From: Actinomycetes bacterium
GTDB taxonomy: Bacteria; Actinomycetota; Acidimicrobiia; Acidimicrobiales; RAAP-2
NCBI GenBank assembly: GCA_021784205.1
Contig: JAJXTB010000045.1
Span: 4,145 to 17,427 of the forward strand
DNA length: 13,283 nucleotides
Direction of reading: 5' to 3'
Shown: positions 6,348 to 12,879 of the stretch, in pieces
Position numbering within the stretch: the stretch's first letter is position 1
Layout: each line of letters opens with the position of its first letter
Program-made: the position numbers and the translations under genes
Notes under the pieces: model-generated
The model's input: only the letters and a program-made list of their open reading frames with translations
Database searches by the model: none
Told to the model about the DNA's origin: nothing

Positions 6348-7640
6348 GTGACCGTTCCCGCCGCCGTCAATGTCGTCGCCCACTGGGCGCCCGCCGCCGT
6401 GTACGCCCTCGGCGTCGGGGTGCTCGTTCTCGGCGCGTTGCTCGGCTACCTCTTCAATCGATTCCGAGACCACCGGTCGCTCGCCCAGCGGCTCAACGCG
6501 TTGGGGGCGCGCCTCGGCGTCGAACCCCACGGTGACACCGGCCGGGTCGAGTCGGCCCTGGCGTACCTCGAAGAGGTCACCGGGACCGCGACCACCGCCG
6601 TGAGCGAGTCGAGCGCCGAGTCCTCCCGACTGCGCCGTTCGCTCGACTCGCTGCCTTTGGGGCTCGTGCTCTGCGACGAGGGCGGTGCGGTCGTCTACCG
6701 CAACAGCCTGGCCGAGTCGCTGATGACCAGTCGCTACGGCGAGGCGATCGCCGCCCAGGCCGTCACCGAGTGCTTGGCCGAGGGCTGGTCGAGCGGCGTG
6801 GCCGACCGGACGATCGAGATCTACGGACCACCCCGGCGCACGCTCAGCGTGCGGGCGTCGGTCATCGACGACGGCCGCCGGCCACTGGGCGTGCTCGCGG
6901 TCATCGAGGACACCAGCGAGCGTCGACGGCTCGAGGACGTGCGGCGCGACTTCATCGCCAACGTGAGCCACGAATTGAAGACGCCCATGGGGGCACTGGG
7001 CCTGCTCGCCGAAACGCTCCAGTTCGAGCCCGACGCGTCGATCGCCCGGCGCCTCGCCGAGCGGATCAACACCGAGGCCTTCCGCGTCAACCGAATCATC
7101 GAGGACCTGCTCGACCTCTCGCGGATCGAAGGTGAGGGCTCACCGGTACGCGAGCCGGTGCCGGTGGCGCTGTTCGTCTCCGAGGCGATGGAGCGGATCC
7201 GCACGTCGGCCGATCAGCACGACGTGACCATTGACTTCGTCGAGCCCGCCACGTCGATCGTCATCGTCGGGGACCGCCGCCAGCTGGTCTCGGCCGTGCA
7301 CGCGCTCCTGGAGAACGCCGTCGTCTACTCCCCGGGCGGCGGTCGCGTCACGATCACCGCCGAACGACACGAGGGCGTCACCGACGATGGCGTCGTCGAG
7401 GCCCGCGTCGTGCGTATCGCCATCACCGACCAGGGCGTCGGCATCCCCGCCAAGGACCTCGAGCGGATCTTCGAGCGGTTCTACCGCGTCGATCCGGGCC
7501 GGGCCCGCGAGACCGGCGGCACCGGTCTCGGACTCAGCATCGTGCGCCACGTCGCGCAGAACCACGGCGGGACGGTCGTGGTGGAGTCGCGCGAAGGCGA
7601 GGGGTCGACCTTCACCCTTGAACTCCCGGTGAACCAGTGA
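6348..7640 (+). CDS. senX3: SenX3-type sensor histidine kinase
   Basis: Membrane sensor kinase of 430 residues resembling SenX3, the phosphate-responsive kinase of actinobacteria. One clear transmembrane helix lies at about residues 16-36. A PAS-like domain follows at about 95-190 (LPLGLVLCDEGG onward). The dimerisation helix has the phosphorylated H208 in NVSHELKTP. The catalytic domain carries the N box with N323 in LLENAVVYSP, the G1 box DQGVGIP, the F box FERFYRVDPG and the G2 box GGTGLGLSIV. H-box and G-box wording is very close to SenX3 (ELKTPxGAxxLLAE). I choose the GTG at 6348, giving MTVPAAVN just before the membrane helix. The in-frame start at 6252 would run into the divergent gene and adds 32 non-hydrophobic residues. 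The stop overlaps the regulator's GTG in a GTGA sequence. No phoU or pst genes are adjacent, so the phosphate role is inferred from family resemblance. Confidence 0.88.
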   Translation: MTVPAAVNVVAHWAPAAVYALGVGVLVLGALLGYLFNRFRDHRSLAQRLNALGARLGVEPHGDTGRVESALAYLEEVTGTATTAVSESSAESSRLRRSLDSLPLGLVLCDEGGAVVYRNSLAESLMTSRYGEAIAAQAVTECLAEGWSSGVADRTIEIYGPPRRTLSVRASVIDDGRRPLGVLAVIEDTSERRRLEDVRRDFIANVSHELKTPMGALGLLAETLQFEPDASIARRLAERINTEAFRVNRIIEDLLDLSRIEGEGSPVREPVPVALFVSEAMERIRTSADQHDVTIDFVEPATSIVIVGDRRQLVSAVHALLENAVVYSPGGGRVTITAERHEGVTDDGVVEARVVRIAITDQGVGIPAKDLERIFERFYRVDPGRARETGGTGLGLSIVRHVAQNHGGTVVVESREGEGSTFTLELPVNQ

Positions 7641-8356
7641 CCGCGACGCGCCAGCCCACGGTTCGCGTCCTGCTCGTCGAGGACGAGGAGTCCTTCATCG
7701 ACGCGCTCAGCGTCGGACTCGCCCGCGAGGGATTCGACGTGGCCGTCGCGCGCGACGGGGCCGACGGCGCGGCGCGCTTCGCGGCCGGCGAGTACGACAT
7801 CGTGCTCTTGGACCTGATGCTGCCCAAGATGAGCGGACTGGACCTCTGCCGCGAGATCCGCCTGACCAGTGACGTCCCGATCATCATCGTCAGCGCTAAG
7901 GGCGAGGAGGTCGACATGGTCCTGCTCCTCGAGATCGGCGCCGACGACTACGTCACGAAGCCCTACCGGCTGCGCGAACTGGTGGCTCGGATGCGCGCCG
8001 TGTTGCGCCGACACGAGCACACCAGCGACCTCGACGAGGAGACCACGATCCAACGCGGGCCGGTGCGCCTCGACATCGACGCTCGTCGCTGCTTCGTCGA
8101 CGCCGACGAGGTCAAACTGCGCAAGAAGGAGTTCGCGCTGCTGCGCCTGCTGATGGAGAACCCCGGCCGGGTACTCACCCGCGAGGTCCTCATCGACCGG
8201 GTGTGGGGCCACGACTACGTCGGGGACACCAAGACCCTCGACGTCCACATCAAACGCCTCCGCGGTCTGATCGAGGCCGAGCCGAAGAAACCCCGCTACA
8301 TCACGACCGTGCGAGGCGTCGGCTATCGCTTCGAGGTCAGCCGCGACGCGGACTGA
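7637..8356 (+). CDS. regX3: RegX3-type OmpR/PhoB-family response regulator
   Basis: DNA-binding response regulator of 239 residues, partner of the kinase just upstream. The receiver domain spans residues about 9-122: acidic pocket E15/D16, phosphoacceptor D59 in VLLDLMLPKMSG, and the conserved K108 in GADDYVTKPY. The C-terminal winged-helix domain spans about 140-235 and includes LRKKEFALLRLL, NPGRVLTREVLIDRVWG, the recognition-helix stretch GDTKTLDVHIKRLR and the closing VRGVGYRFE. The GDTKTLDVHxKRLR wording is nearly identical to RegX3, which controls phosphate-starvation genes, so I use that symbol. The GTG start (7637) overlaps the kinase stop by 4 bases, indicating coupled translation at a fixed ratio. 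Its 3' end overlaps the convergent serS gene by 20 bases. The downstream regulon is not visible. The direct repeats before the kinase gene are candidate binding sites. Confidence 0.9.
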   Translation: MTATRQPTVRVLLVEDEESFIDALSVGLAREGFDVAVARDGADGAARFAAGEYDIVLLDLMLPKMSGLDLCREIRLTSDVPIIIVSAKGEEVDMVLLLEIGADDYVTKPYRLRELVARMRAVLRRHEHTSDLDEETTIQRGPVRLDIDARRCFVDADEVKLRKKEFALLRLLMENPGRVLTREVLIDRVWGHDYVGDTKTLDVHIKRLRGLIEAEPKKPRYITTVRGVGYRFEVSRDAD

Positions 8357-9641
8357 TCGTCGTCGAACCGAGGTAGGGAGCCAGCACGGACGGCAGTTCG
8401 ATCGACCCGTCACCCTGACGATAGGTCTCGACGAGCGCGGCCCAGATCCTCGCCCACGCCAGCGCCGAACCGTTCACCGTGTGTACCAGGGCCGTCGACC
8501 CGTCGTCTCGACGGTAACGGACGTTCGCCCGCCGAGACTGATAGTCGCGGAACCAGCTCACCGACGACACTTCGAGCCATCGGTCGACGCCGGGACTGTA
8601 GACCTCGAGGTCGAAGGTGCGCGCCGAGGACGTTCCGAGGTCACCGGCGCACAGGTCGAGCACGCGATAGGTGAGTCCGAGTCCGCGCAGCAGCGCCTCG
8701 GCGCGCGCCAGGATGTCGGCGTGCGCGTCGGCGGCCTGGTCGGGCGTGCAGTAGGCGAAGAGCTCGACCTTGTCGAATTCGTGCACGCGCAGCAGTCCGC
8801 GGGTATCGCGACCAGCCGCCCCAGCCTCGCGGCGGAAGCACGCCGTGAGCGCGGTCATGCGGATCGGGAGCCGCGATTCGTCGAGGATCTCGCCACGCAG
8901 CATCGACGTGAGCGGCACCTCGGCCGTCGGGATCGCCCACAACCCGTCGCGTTCGATCGCGTACATGTCGTCAGCCGACTTGGGTAGGTGACCGGTCGAG
9001 ACCATGGTCTCGGTCAAGGCGAACGTCGGGGGACGGATCTCCTCGTAATCGGGCGTGTGCTGGTCGAGCGCGAAGGCGCCGAGCGCGCGCAGGAGCCGCG
9101 ATCCCACGCCGCGAAAGAGCGGGAACATCGAGCCCGCGAGCTTCGCCCCCGATTCGAGGTCCAAGATGCCGAGCTGCGCCCCGGTCTCCCAGTGCGGTAC
9201 CCGCTGGTGTTCCTCGAAGGTCGGGAAGTCGGCCCCGTCGTCCATGCCGACCCACCACTGGCGCAGCACGACGTTGTCGTGCTCGTCCACGCCGTCGGGC
9301 GCCTCGGGAGCCGGCAGGTTCGGCAACTGCAGCAACAGGTCCCGGAGGCGATCGGCCACGAGCTCGACCGACGCCGACGCCTGGCGCTCCTCGTCACCGA
9401 GGTCGCGGCTGATCGCGGCCAACTCCTCGGCCAGGGCGAGGTCCTTGTGGCGACGCGCCTCGCCGACCTGGCGCGACAGCGACTTGATGTCGGCTCGGAG
9501 CCGCTCGGTCTCCTGGAGCAGCCGGCGGTGCTCGGTGTCCAGGGCGGCCACGTCGTCGATGGTCGACGGGGCTACTCCTCGGCGGGCCAGGGCGTCCTTC
9601 ACGACGTCGGGTTCACGGCGCAACTGCGCGAGATCGATCAC
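8337..9641 (-). CDS. serS: Seryl-tRNA synthetase
   Basis: Class II aminoacyl-tRNA synthetase that charges tRNA-Ser (and tRNA-Sec where present) with serine. It is 434 residues, normal for SerRS. The N-terminal MIDLAQLRREPDVV and a long charged helical stretch (about 30-100) form the tRNA-binding coiled-coil arm. The serine site TAEVPLTS follows. Motif 2 is CFRREAGAAGRDTRG with R270. Motif 3 is NGSALAWARIWAALVETYR (390-408) with R398. Motif 3 differs from the usual NGSGLAVGR because two glycines are alanine and a Trp is inserted at 396, although the essential Arg is kept. An EVSSVSWFRDYQSRRAN block precedes it. The start is the GTG at 9641: no other in-frame start fits the conserved N terminus. 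That GTG lies inside an AGGAGGTGATC sequence and 6 bases after a TAGGCT hexamer, so the message may be leaderless. The gene converges on regX3 and is divergent from the ABC genes. Confidence 0.95.
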   Translation of the reverse strand: MIDLAQLRREPDVVKDALARRGVAPSTIDDVAALDTEHRRLLQETERLRADIKSLSRQVGEARRHKDLALAEELAAISRDLGDEERQASASVELVADRLRDLLLQLPNLPAPEAPDGVDEHDNVVLRQWWVGMDDGADFPTFEEHQRVPHWETGAQLGILDLESGAKLAGSMFPLFRGVGSRLLRALGAFALDQHTPDYEEIRPPTFALTETMVSTGHLPKSADDMYAIERDGLWAIPTAEVPLTSMLRGEILDESRLPIRMTALTACFRREAGAAGRDTRGLLRVHEFDKVELFAYCTPDQAADAHADILARAEALLRGLGLTYRVLDLCAGDLGTSSARTFDLEVYSPGVDRWLEVSSVSWFRDYQSRRANVRYRRDDGSTALVHTVNGSALAWARIWAALVETYRQGDGSIELPSVLAPYLGSTTISPRRG

Positions 9642-9647
9642 CTCCTG

Positions 9648-9653
9648 AGCCTA
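9648..9653 (-). promoter_or_regulatory. Putative -10 hexamer of serS
   Basis: The minus-strand TAGGCT matches TAnnnT and stands 6 bases (CAGGAG) before the GTG at 9641, which would place transcription initiation on the start codon. The same TAGGCT-N6-GTG arrangement occurs before ctaA. No -35 consensus is seen 17 bases further upstream (9671-9676). Confidence 0.5.
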
Positions 9654-9695
9654 CCGAGGCCCGGTCGGTCCACCACGCTGACCCCCGCTTCCCAT

Positions 9696-9701
9696 TAGTT
9701 T
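9696..9701 (+). promoter_or_regulatory. Putative -10 hexamer of the ABC exporter operon
   Basis: TAGTTT matches TAnnnT and lies 8 bases before the GTG at 9710. No Shine-Dalgarno sequence is present between them (CGTTGGTT). A leaderless or nearly leaderless transcript is likely. A -35 with a 17-base spacer would fall at 9673-9678, overlapping the position expected for serS on the other strand. Confidence 0.4.
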
Positions 9702-9709
9702 CGTTGGTT

Positions 9710-10615
9710 GTGAGTCACGCCGTCGAGGTCACCGGGTTGCGCGTCGCCTTCGACGGCCAGTACGCGGTCGACGGCGTGAGTCTCACCGTCGAATACGGCG
9801 AGGTCCTCGCCCTCCTCGGTCCGAACGGGGCGGGCAAGACCACGCTGGTCGAGACGCTCCTCGGTTTCCGCGACCCCGACGGCGGAACGGTGCGGATCCA
9901 CGGACTCGACCCGCGTCGAGATCACGAGGAGGTGGTGGTGCGCACGGGCGCCCTGCTCCAGCGCGGCGGGGTCTGGTTCCCCATGACGCCGTCGCAGGTG
10001 TTGGGACTGACCGCGACCTACTACGACGCGCCCCGCGACCCCGATGACCTACTGGACCTGCTCGACCTGCGCCGATGCGCCGCGACCCCGTGGCGCCGAC
10101 TCTCCGGCGGCGAACAGCAGCGCACGTTGCTCGCGCTCGCGCTCATCGCGCGGCCCCGCGTGCTCGTACTCGACGAACCGACCGCCGCCGTCGACCCCGA
10201 GGGCCGTCAGACCATCCGGTCCATCATCGCGGCCGAAGCCGATCGCGGCTGCGCGGTCCTGATCACCACCCACGAACTGAACGAGGCCGAGCGCGTCGCC
10301 GAGCGCCTCGTCCTGATGCACCGCGGCGTCGTTGTCGCCGAGGGGACCCTCGATGAACTGGCCGGTGAGCCCGAACTCGTCATCGAGACGAGTGCCCCGA
10401 TCGACGCGGCGTCGCTCGCGCGCCGCCTCGAGTGCGTCGTGACCAACGAGTCGCCGACGCGGCTGCGCTGTCGCATCGCCTCGAGTCCCGAGCGGGTCGC
10501 CCTCGTGAGCGCTCTCCTGGTCGAACGCGGCGTCGAACTCGTGTCGCTGCGTACGCGCGCCTCGCTCGAGGAGCGGTACCTCGAGCTCATCGCCGAGGAA
10601 CGGAGCCTCCCGTGA
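9710..10615 (+). CDS. ABC-2 type exporter, ATP-binding subunit (DrrA/CcmA-like)
   Basis: ATPase subunit, 301 residues, of a two-gene ABC exporter. Walker A is GPNGAGKTT at 37-45 (K43), the Q loop is in LLQRGGVWF, the signature is LSGGEQQR, Walker B is VLVLDEP and the switch His is in LITTHEL. A C-terminal extension of about 75 residues after the nucleotide-binding domain is typical of DrrA-like subunits. I choose the GTG at 9710 (MSHAVEV). An in-frame TTG at 9704 would add two residues but lies only 2 bases after the -10-like hexamer. The stop overlaps the permease GTG by 4 bases (GTGA). From memory, an ABC-2 pair lies next to ctaA in Corynebacterium and Mycobacterium as well, so this placement near heme A genes may be conserved. 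The substrate is unknown. Confidence 0.9.
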   Translation: MSHAVEVTGLRVAFDGQYAVDGVSLTVEYGEVLALLGPNGAGKTTLVETLLGFRDPDGGTVRIHGLDPRRDHEEVVVRTGALLQRGGVWFPMTPSQVLGLTATYYDAPRDPDDLLDLLDLRRCAATPWRRLSGGEQQRTLLALALIARPRVLVLDEPTAAVDPEGRQTIRSIIAAEADRGCAVLITTHELNEAERVAERLVLMHRGVVVAEGTLDELAGEPELVIETSAPIDAASLARRLECVVTNESPTRLRCRIASSPERVALVSALLVERGVELVSLRTRASLEERYLELIAEERSLP

Positions 10616-11343
10616 GGGCGTGGTGGGCCCAGACCCGAGCCGAGGTGCGCATGACGGTTCGCCGCGGCGAGACGCTGCTGCTCACCATCGCGATCCCCGT
10701 GCTCTTGCTCGTCTTCTTCTCGCTGGCCCGGGTGACCGCGACGCCGACGGCTCACCGCGTCGACTTCATCGCCCCGGGGATCATCGCGCTCTCGGTTCTC
10801 TCCACCGCCATGGTGGCGCTCTCGATCGCGACCGGGTTCGAGCGCTCCTTTGGCGTGCTGCGGCGTCTCTACGTCACCCCGCTCGGGCGTCGCCGGTTGA
10901 TCGGGGCCAAGATCGCCGGCGTGCTGGTCACCGAGGTCATTCAGGTCGTGGTGGTCGCCGCGGTCGCCCTCGCCCTCGGCTGGCGCCCGCACGGCGGGGT
11001 TCACGGGGCCGCGACGGTGGTGGTGGTGATCCTGCTCGGCTCGATGGGTCTCGCCGGCATCGGACTCGGTCTCGCGGGGTGGCTGCGGGCCGAAGTGAAC
11101 CTCGCGGCGAGCAACGGGCTCTACCTGGTGTTGCTGCTGCTCTCGGGCATCGTCGTGCCGGTGACGTCGCTACCGAGCCTGGTCGGACGGATCGTGGTCG
11201 CCCTGCCCTCTGGATCCCTCGCCGAGGCGTTGCACCGGATTCTCGGCCTCGGCCTCGCCCCGACGGGTGTCGACTGGGTCTCGCTGCTCCTCTGGGCGTT
11301 AGGCGCGCCGCTACTCGCGGCGCGCACCTTTCGCTTCGATTGA
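10612..11343 (+). CDS. ABC-2 type exporter, permease subunit
   Basis: Polytopic membrane partner (243 residues) of the preceding ATPase. Hydrophobic spans fall at about residues 20-40, 52-75, 97-125, 132-155, 163-185 and 218-236, consistent with the six-helix ABC2_membrane fold. A short cytoplasmic stretch containing RRLYVTPLGRRRLIGAK follows the second helix; a basic coupling segment there is characteristic of the family. The GTG at 10612 overlaps the ATPase stop in GTGA and has a GGAG Shine-Dalgarno site 6 bases upstream. An in-frame open region extends further upstream to 10432, but that would lie inside the ATPase gene. It is convergent with the thioredoxin-like gene. The 39-base gap (11344-11382) contains only short palindromes and no recognisable terminator with a T tract. 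The substrate is not predictable. Confidence 0.88.
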   Translation: MRAWWAQTRAEVRMTVRRGETLLLTIAIPVLLLVFFSLARVTATPTAHRVDFIAPGIIALSVLSTAMVALSIATGFERSFGVLRRLYVTPLGRRRLIGAKIAGVLVTEVIQVVVVAAVALALGWRPHGGVHGAATVVVVILLGSMGLAGIGLGLAGWLRAEVNLAASNGLYLVLLLLSGIVVPVTSLPSLVGRIVVALPSGSLAEALHRILGLGLAPTGVDWVSLLLWALGAPLLAARTFRFD

Positions 11344-11382
11344 CCGGTCGGTCGCGGCGAGTAGTGACGTGAGGCGGAGCGG

Positions 11383-11946
11383 CTAGCCGTTGATCGCGGC
11401 GACGTCGCTCGCGAACTCCTGGGGCGTGATCTTGCCGATGACCACGTTCGCGACCTTGCCCTGGGCGTTGACGAAGACGGTGTCGGGGATCGCCACCAGC
11501 TGGAACGACGTCGCCACCGTGCTGTTGGGGTCAAAGGCCACCGGGAACGGCACCGCGTCGTGATGGACGAAGGCGAGCGCGGCCGGGCGCTGGTCACTCG
11601 TGTCGACGCCGATCACGCGAACCGAGCCCGTCGAGTGGTCGCGCAAGTAGCTGACCAGGTGGGGCAGCTCCGCCCGGCACGGAGCGCAGTAGCTCGCCAT
11701 GAAGACGAGCACCGTGGGCCGGCCGGTCGCGTAGGGCGCCGAAACCGAACCCCCGGACAGCGTGGGCAGCGTGAAGGCGCGCGCTTCGGTACCCACCAGG
11801 GCGTTGGCCGACGAGCGGCCGCCGGTCAGGAGCGAGACCACGACGATCAGTGCGACGGCGACCGCGGTGCCGATGCCGAGCGAGACGAACATCATCGGCG
11901 AGGGGTGCCCCCGCCGCCACTTCTCAACGAGCTTTGACAAGGACAT
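11383..11946 (-). CDS. TlpA/ResA-like membrane-anchored thiol-disulfide oxidoreductase
   Basis: Thioredoxin-fold protein of 187 residues with an N-terminal anchor (residues about 19-40) and the catalytic domain outside the membrane. The domain begins at about 55 with a TlpA-type ARAFTLPTLSGG entry. The redox motif is C87-A-P-C90 in FMASYCAPCRAE, and an AIPDTVFVNAQGKV segment holds the cis-proline loop and the following strand pair. Relatives reduce cysteines for cytochrome c maturation or for loading copper into cytochrome oxidase subunit II. Lying directly downstream of ctaB with a 23-base overlap, it most likely serves assembly of the terminal oxidase or a c-type cytochrome (inference). I choose the ATG at 11946 (MSLSKLVEKW). 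An in-frame start at 11964 is possible and would lengthen the overlap. The Shine-Dalgarno signal is weak (GGCGGTGG), fitting translational coupling to ctaB. Confidence 0.85.
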   Translation of the reverse strand: MSLSKLVEKWRRGHPSPMMFVSLGIGTAVAVALIVVVSLLTGGRSSANALVGTEARAFTLPTLSGGSVSAPYATGRPTVLVFMASYCAPCRAELPHLVSYLRDHSTGSVRVIGVDTSDQRPAALAFVHHDAVPFPVAFDPNSTVATSFQLVAIPDTVFVNAQGKVANVVIGKITPQEFASDVAAING

Positions 11947-12838
11947 CCACCGCCATGAGTACAAAGAGAGCCGTTAGGTACGTAATAGAGAAATGGAACA
12001 GACGCATGGCTTCGCCCGCGTCGGCACGGTCGTGGACCGCGTGACGGAACAGGCGCATCGCGTAGAACGTGAAGATCGCGCCGAGCACCATCGACGAGAC
12101 GGCGTAGATCCACCCCAGGTGGGCGACGGGGCCGATCAGGACCGTCAACACCCACATGATCACCGTGTAGACGAGGATCTCGAGGGTCGTGCGCCGAAGC
12201 GACGCGACGACGGGCATCATCGGCACGTGCGCGGCGCTGTAGTCGTCCCGGTAGCGGACGGCGAGCGCCCAGAAGTGCGGTGGGGTCCAGATGAAGACCA
12301 CGAGGAACAACAGCACCGGCGTCCACGACAGGCTCCCGGTCACCGCGGCCCACCCGACCAGCACCGGCACCGCTCCCGCCGCACCGCCGATCACGATGTT
12401 CTGCTTGCTGCGCCGCTTCAGCCAGATCGTGTACACGAACACGTAGAAGAGCATCGCGGCCACGGCGAGCCACGCCGCGAGCAGGTTGACCCAGACGGCG
12501 AGGACCGCGAAGGCGACCACCTCGAGCGCCAGCGCGAACACCGTCGCGGCGCGCGGGCTCATGACACCTCGAACCAGCGGGCGGCGCTTGGTGCGCTCCA
12601 TGATGGCGTCGATGTCGCGGTCGATGACCATGTTGAAGGCGTTGGCCCCGGCCGCGGCGAGGGTCCCACCGATCAGGGTGTCCACGATGAGCCAGAGGCT
12701 CGGGATGGCGTTGGCGGCGACGACCATCGTCGGAATCGTGGTCACCAACAGCAGTTCGATGATGCGTGGCTTGGTGAGGGCGAGGTAGCCCTTCAGCACG
12801 TCCGTGGTCGAAAAGCCCTTCGACACCCCAATGGTCAT
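11924..12838 (-). CDS. ctaB: Protoheme IX farnesyltransferase (heme O synthase)
   Basis: UbiA-family membrane prenyltransferase that adds a farnesyl chain from farnesyl diphosphate to protoheme IX, giving heme O. It is 304 residues, normal length. The first Asp-rich motif is N69-x3-D73-x3-D77 in NMVIDRDIDAIMERTKRRPL, and the second is YRDDYSAAHVPMMP. An LTKPRIIELLLVTT start and about nine hydrophobic spans are typical of CtaB/Cox10. The ATG at 12838 fits the family N terminus and is preceded by TAGACT and 7 bases, with no Shine-Dalgarno sequence. The next gene downstream overlaps its 3' end. The divergent neighbour ctaA uses the product, heme O, so the two genes form a complete heme A pathway for an aa3-type oxidase. 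Confidence 0.95.
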   Translation of the reverse strand: MTIGVSKGFSTTDVLKGYLALTKPRIIELLLVTTIPTMVVAANAIPSLWLIVDTLIGGTLAAAGANAFNMVIDRDIDAIMERTKRRPLVRGVMSPRAATVFALALEVVAFAVLAVWVNLLAAWLAVAAMLFYVFVYTIWLKRRSKQNIVIGGAAGAVPVLVGWAAVTGSLSWTPVLLFLVVFIWTPPHFWALAVRYRDDYSAAHVPMMPVVASLRRTTLEILVYTVIMWVLTVLIGPVAHLGWIYAVSSMVLGAIFTFYAMRLFRHAVHDRADAGEAMRLFHFSITYLTALFVLMAVDVLVKAR

Positions 12839-12845
12839 AGGTGGC

Positions 12846-12851
12846 AGTCTA
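12846..12851 (-). promoter_or_regulatory. Putative -10 hexamer of ctaB
   Basis: The minus-strand TAGACT matches TAnnnT and is 7 bases (GCCACCT) before the ctaB ATG at 12838. A leaderless transcript is suggested. A -35 at 17-base spacing would fall on 12869-12874, almost exactly on the -10 hexamer of divergent ctaA. Confidence 0.5.
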
Positions 12852-12867
12852 GAAGTGCCGACTTACG

Positions 12868-12873
12868 TAGGCT
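12868..12873 (+). promoter_or_regulatory. Putative -10 hexamer of ctaA
   Basis: TAGGCT is followed by 6 bases (GCGGGG) and the ctaA GTG at 12880, an arrangement identical to that before serS. A -35 at 17-base spacing would fall on 12845-12850, overlapping the ctaB -10 hexamer. The G-run before the GTG is not a good Shine-Dalgarno site, as it abuts the start codon. Confidence 0.5.
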
Positions 12874-12879
12874 GCGGGG

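Noticed and set aside
11342..11389. Palindromes GACCGGTC and CGGCTAGCCG in the convergent gap as a bidirectional terminator
   Set aside because: Both are short, without loop or T tract, and one overlaps the stop codon of the thioredoxin-like gene.
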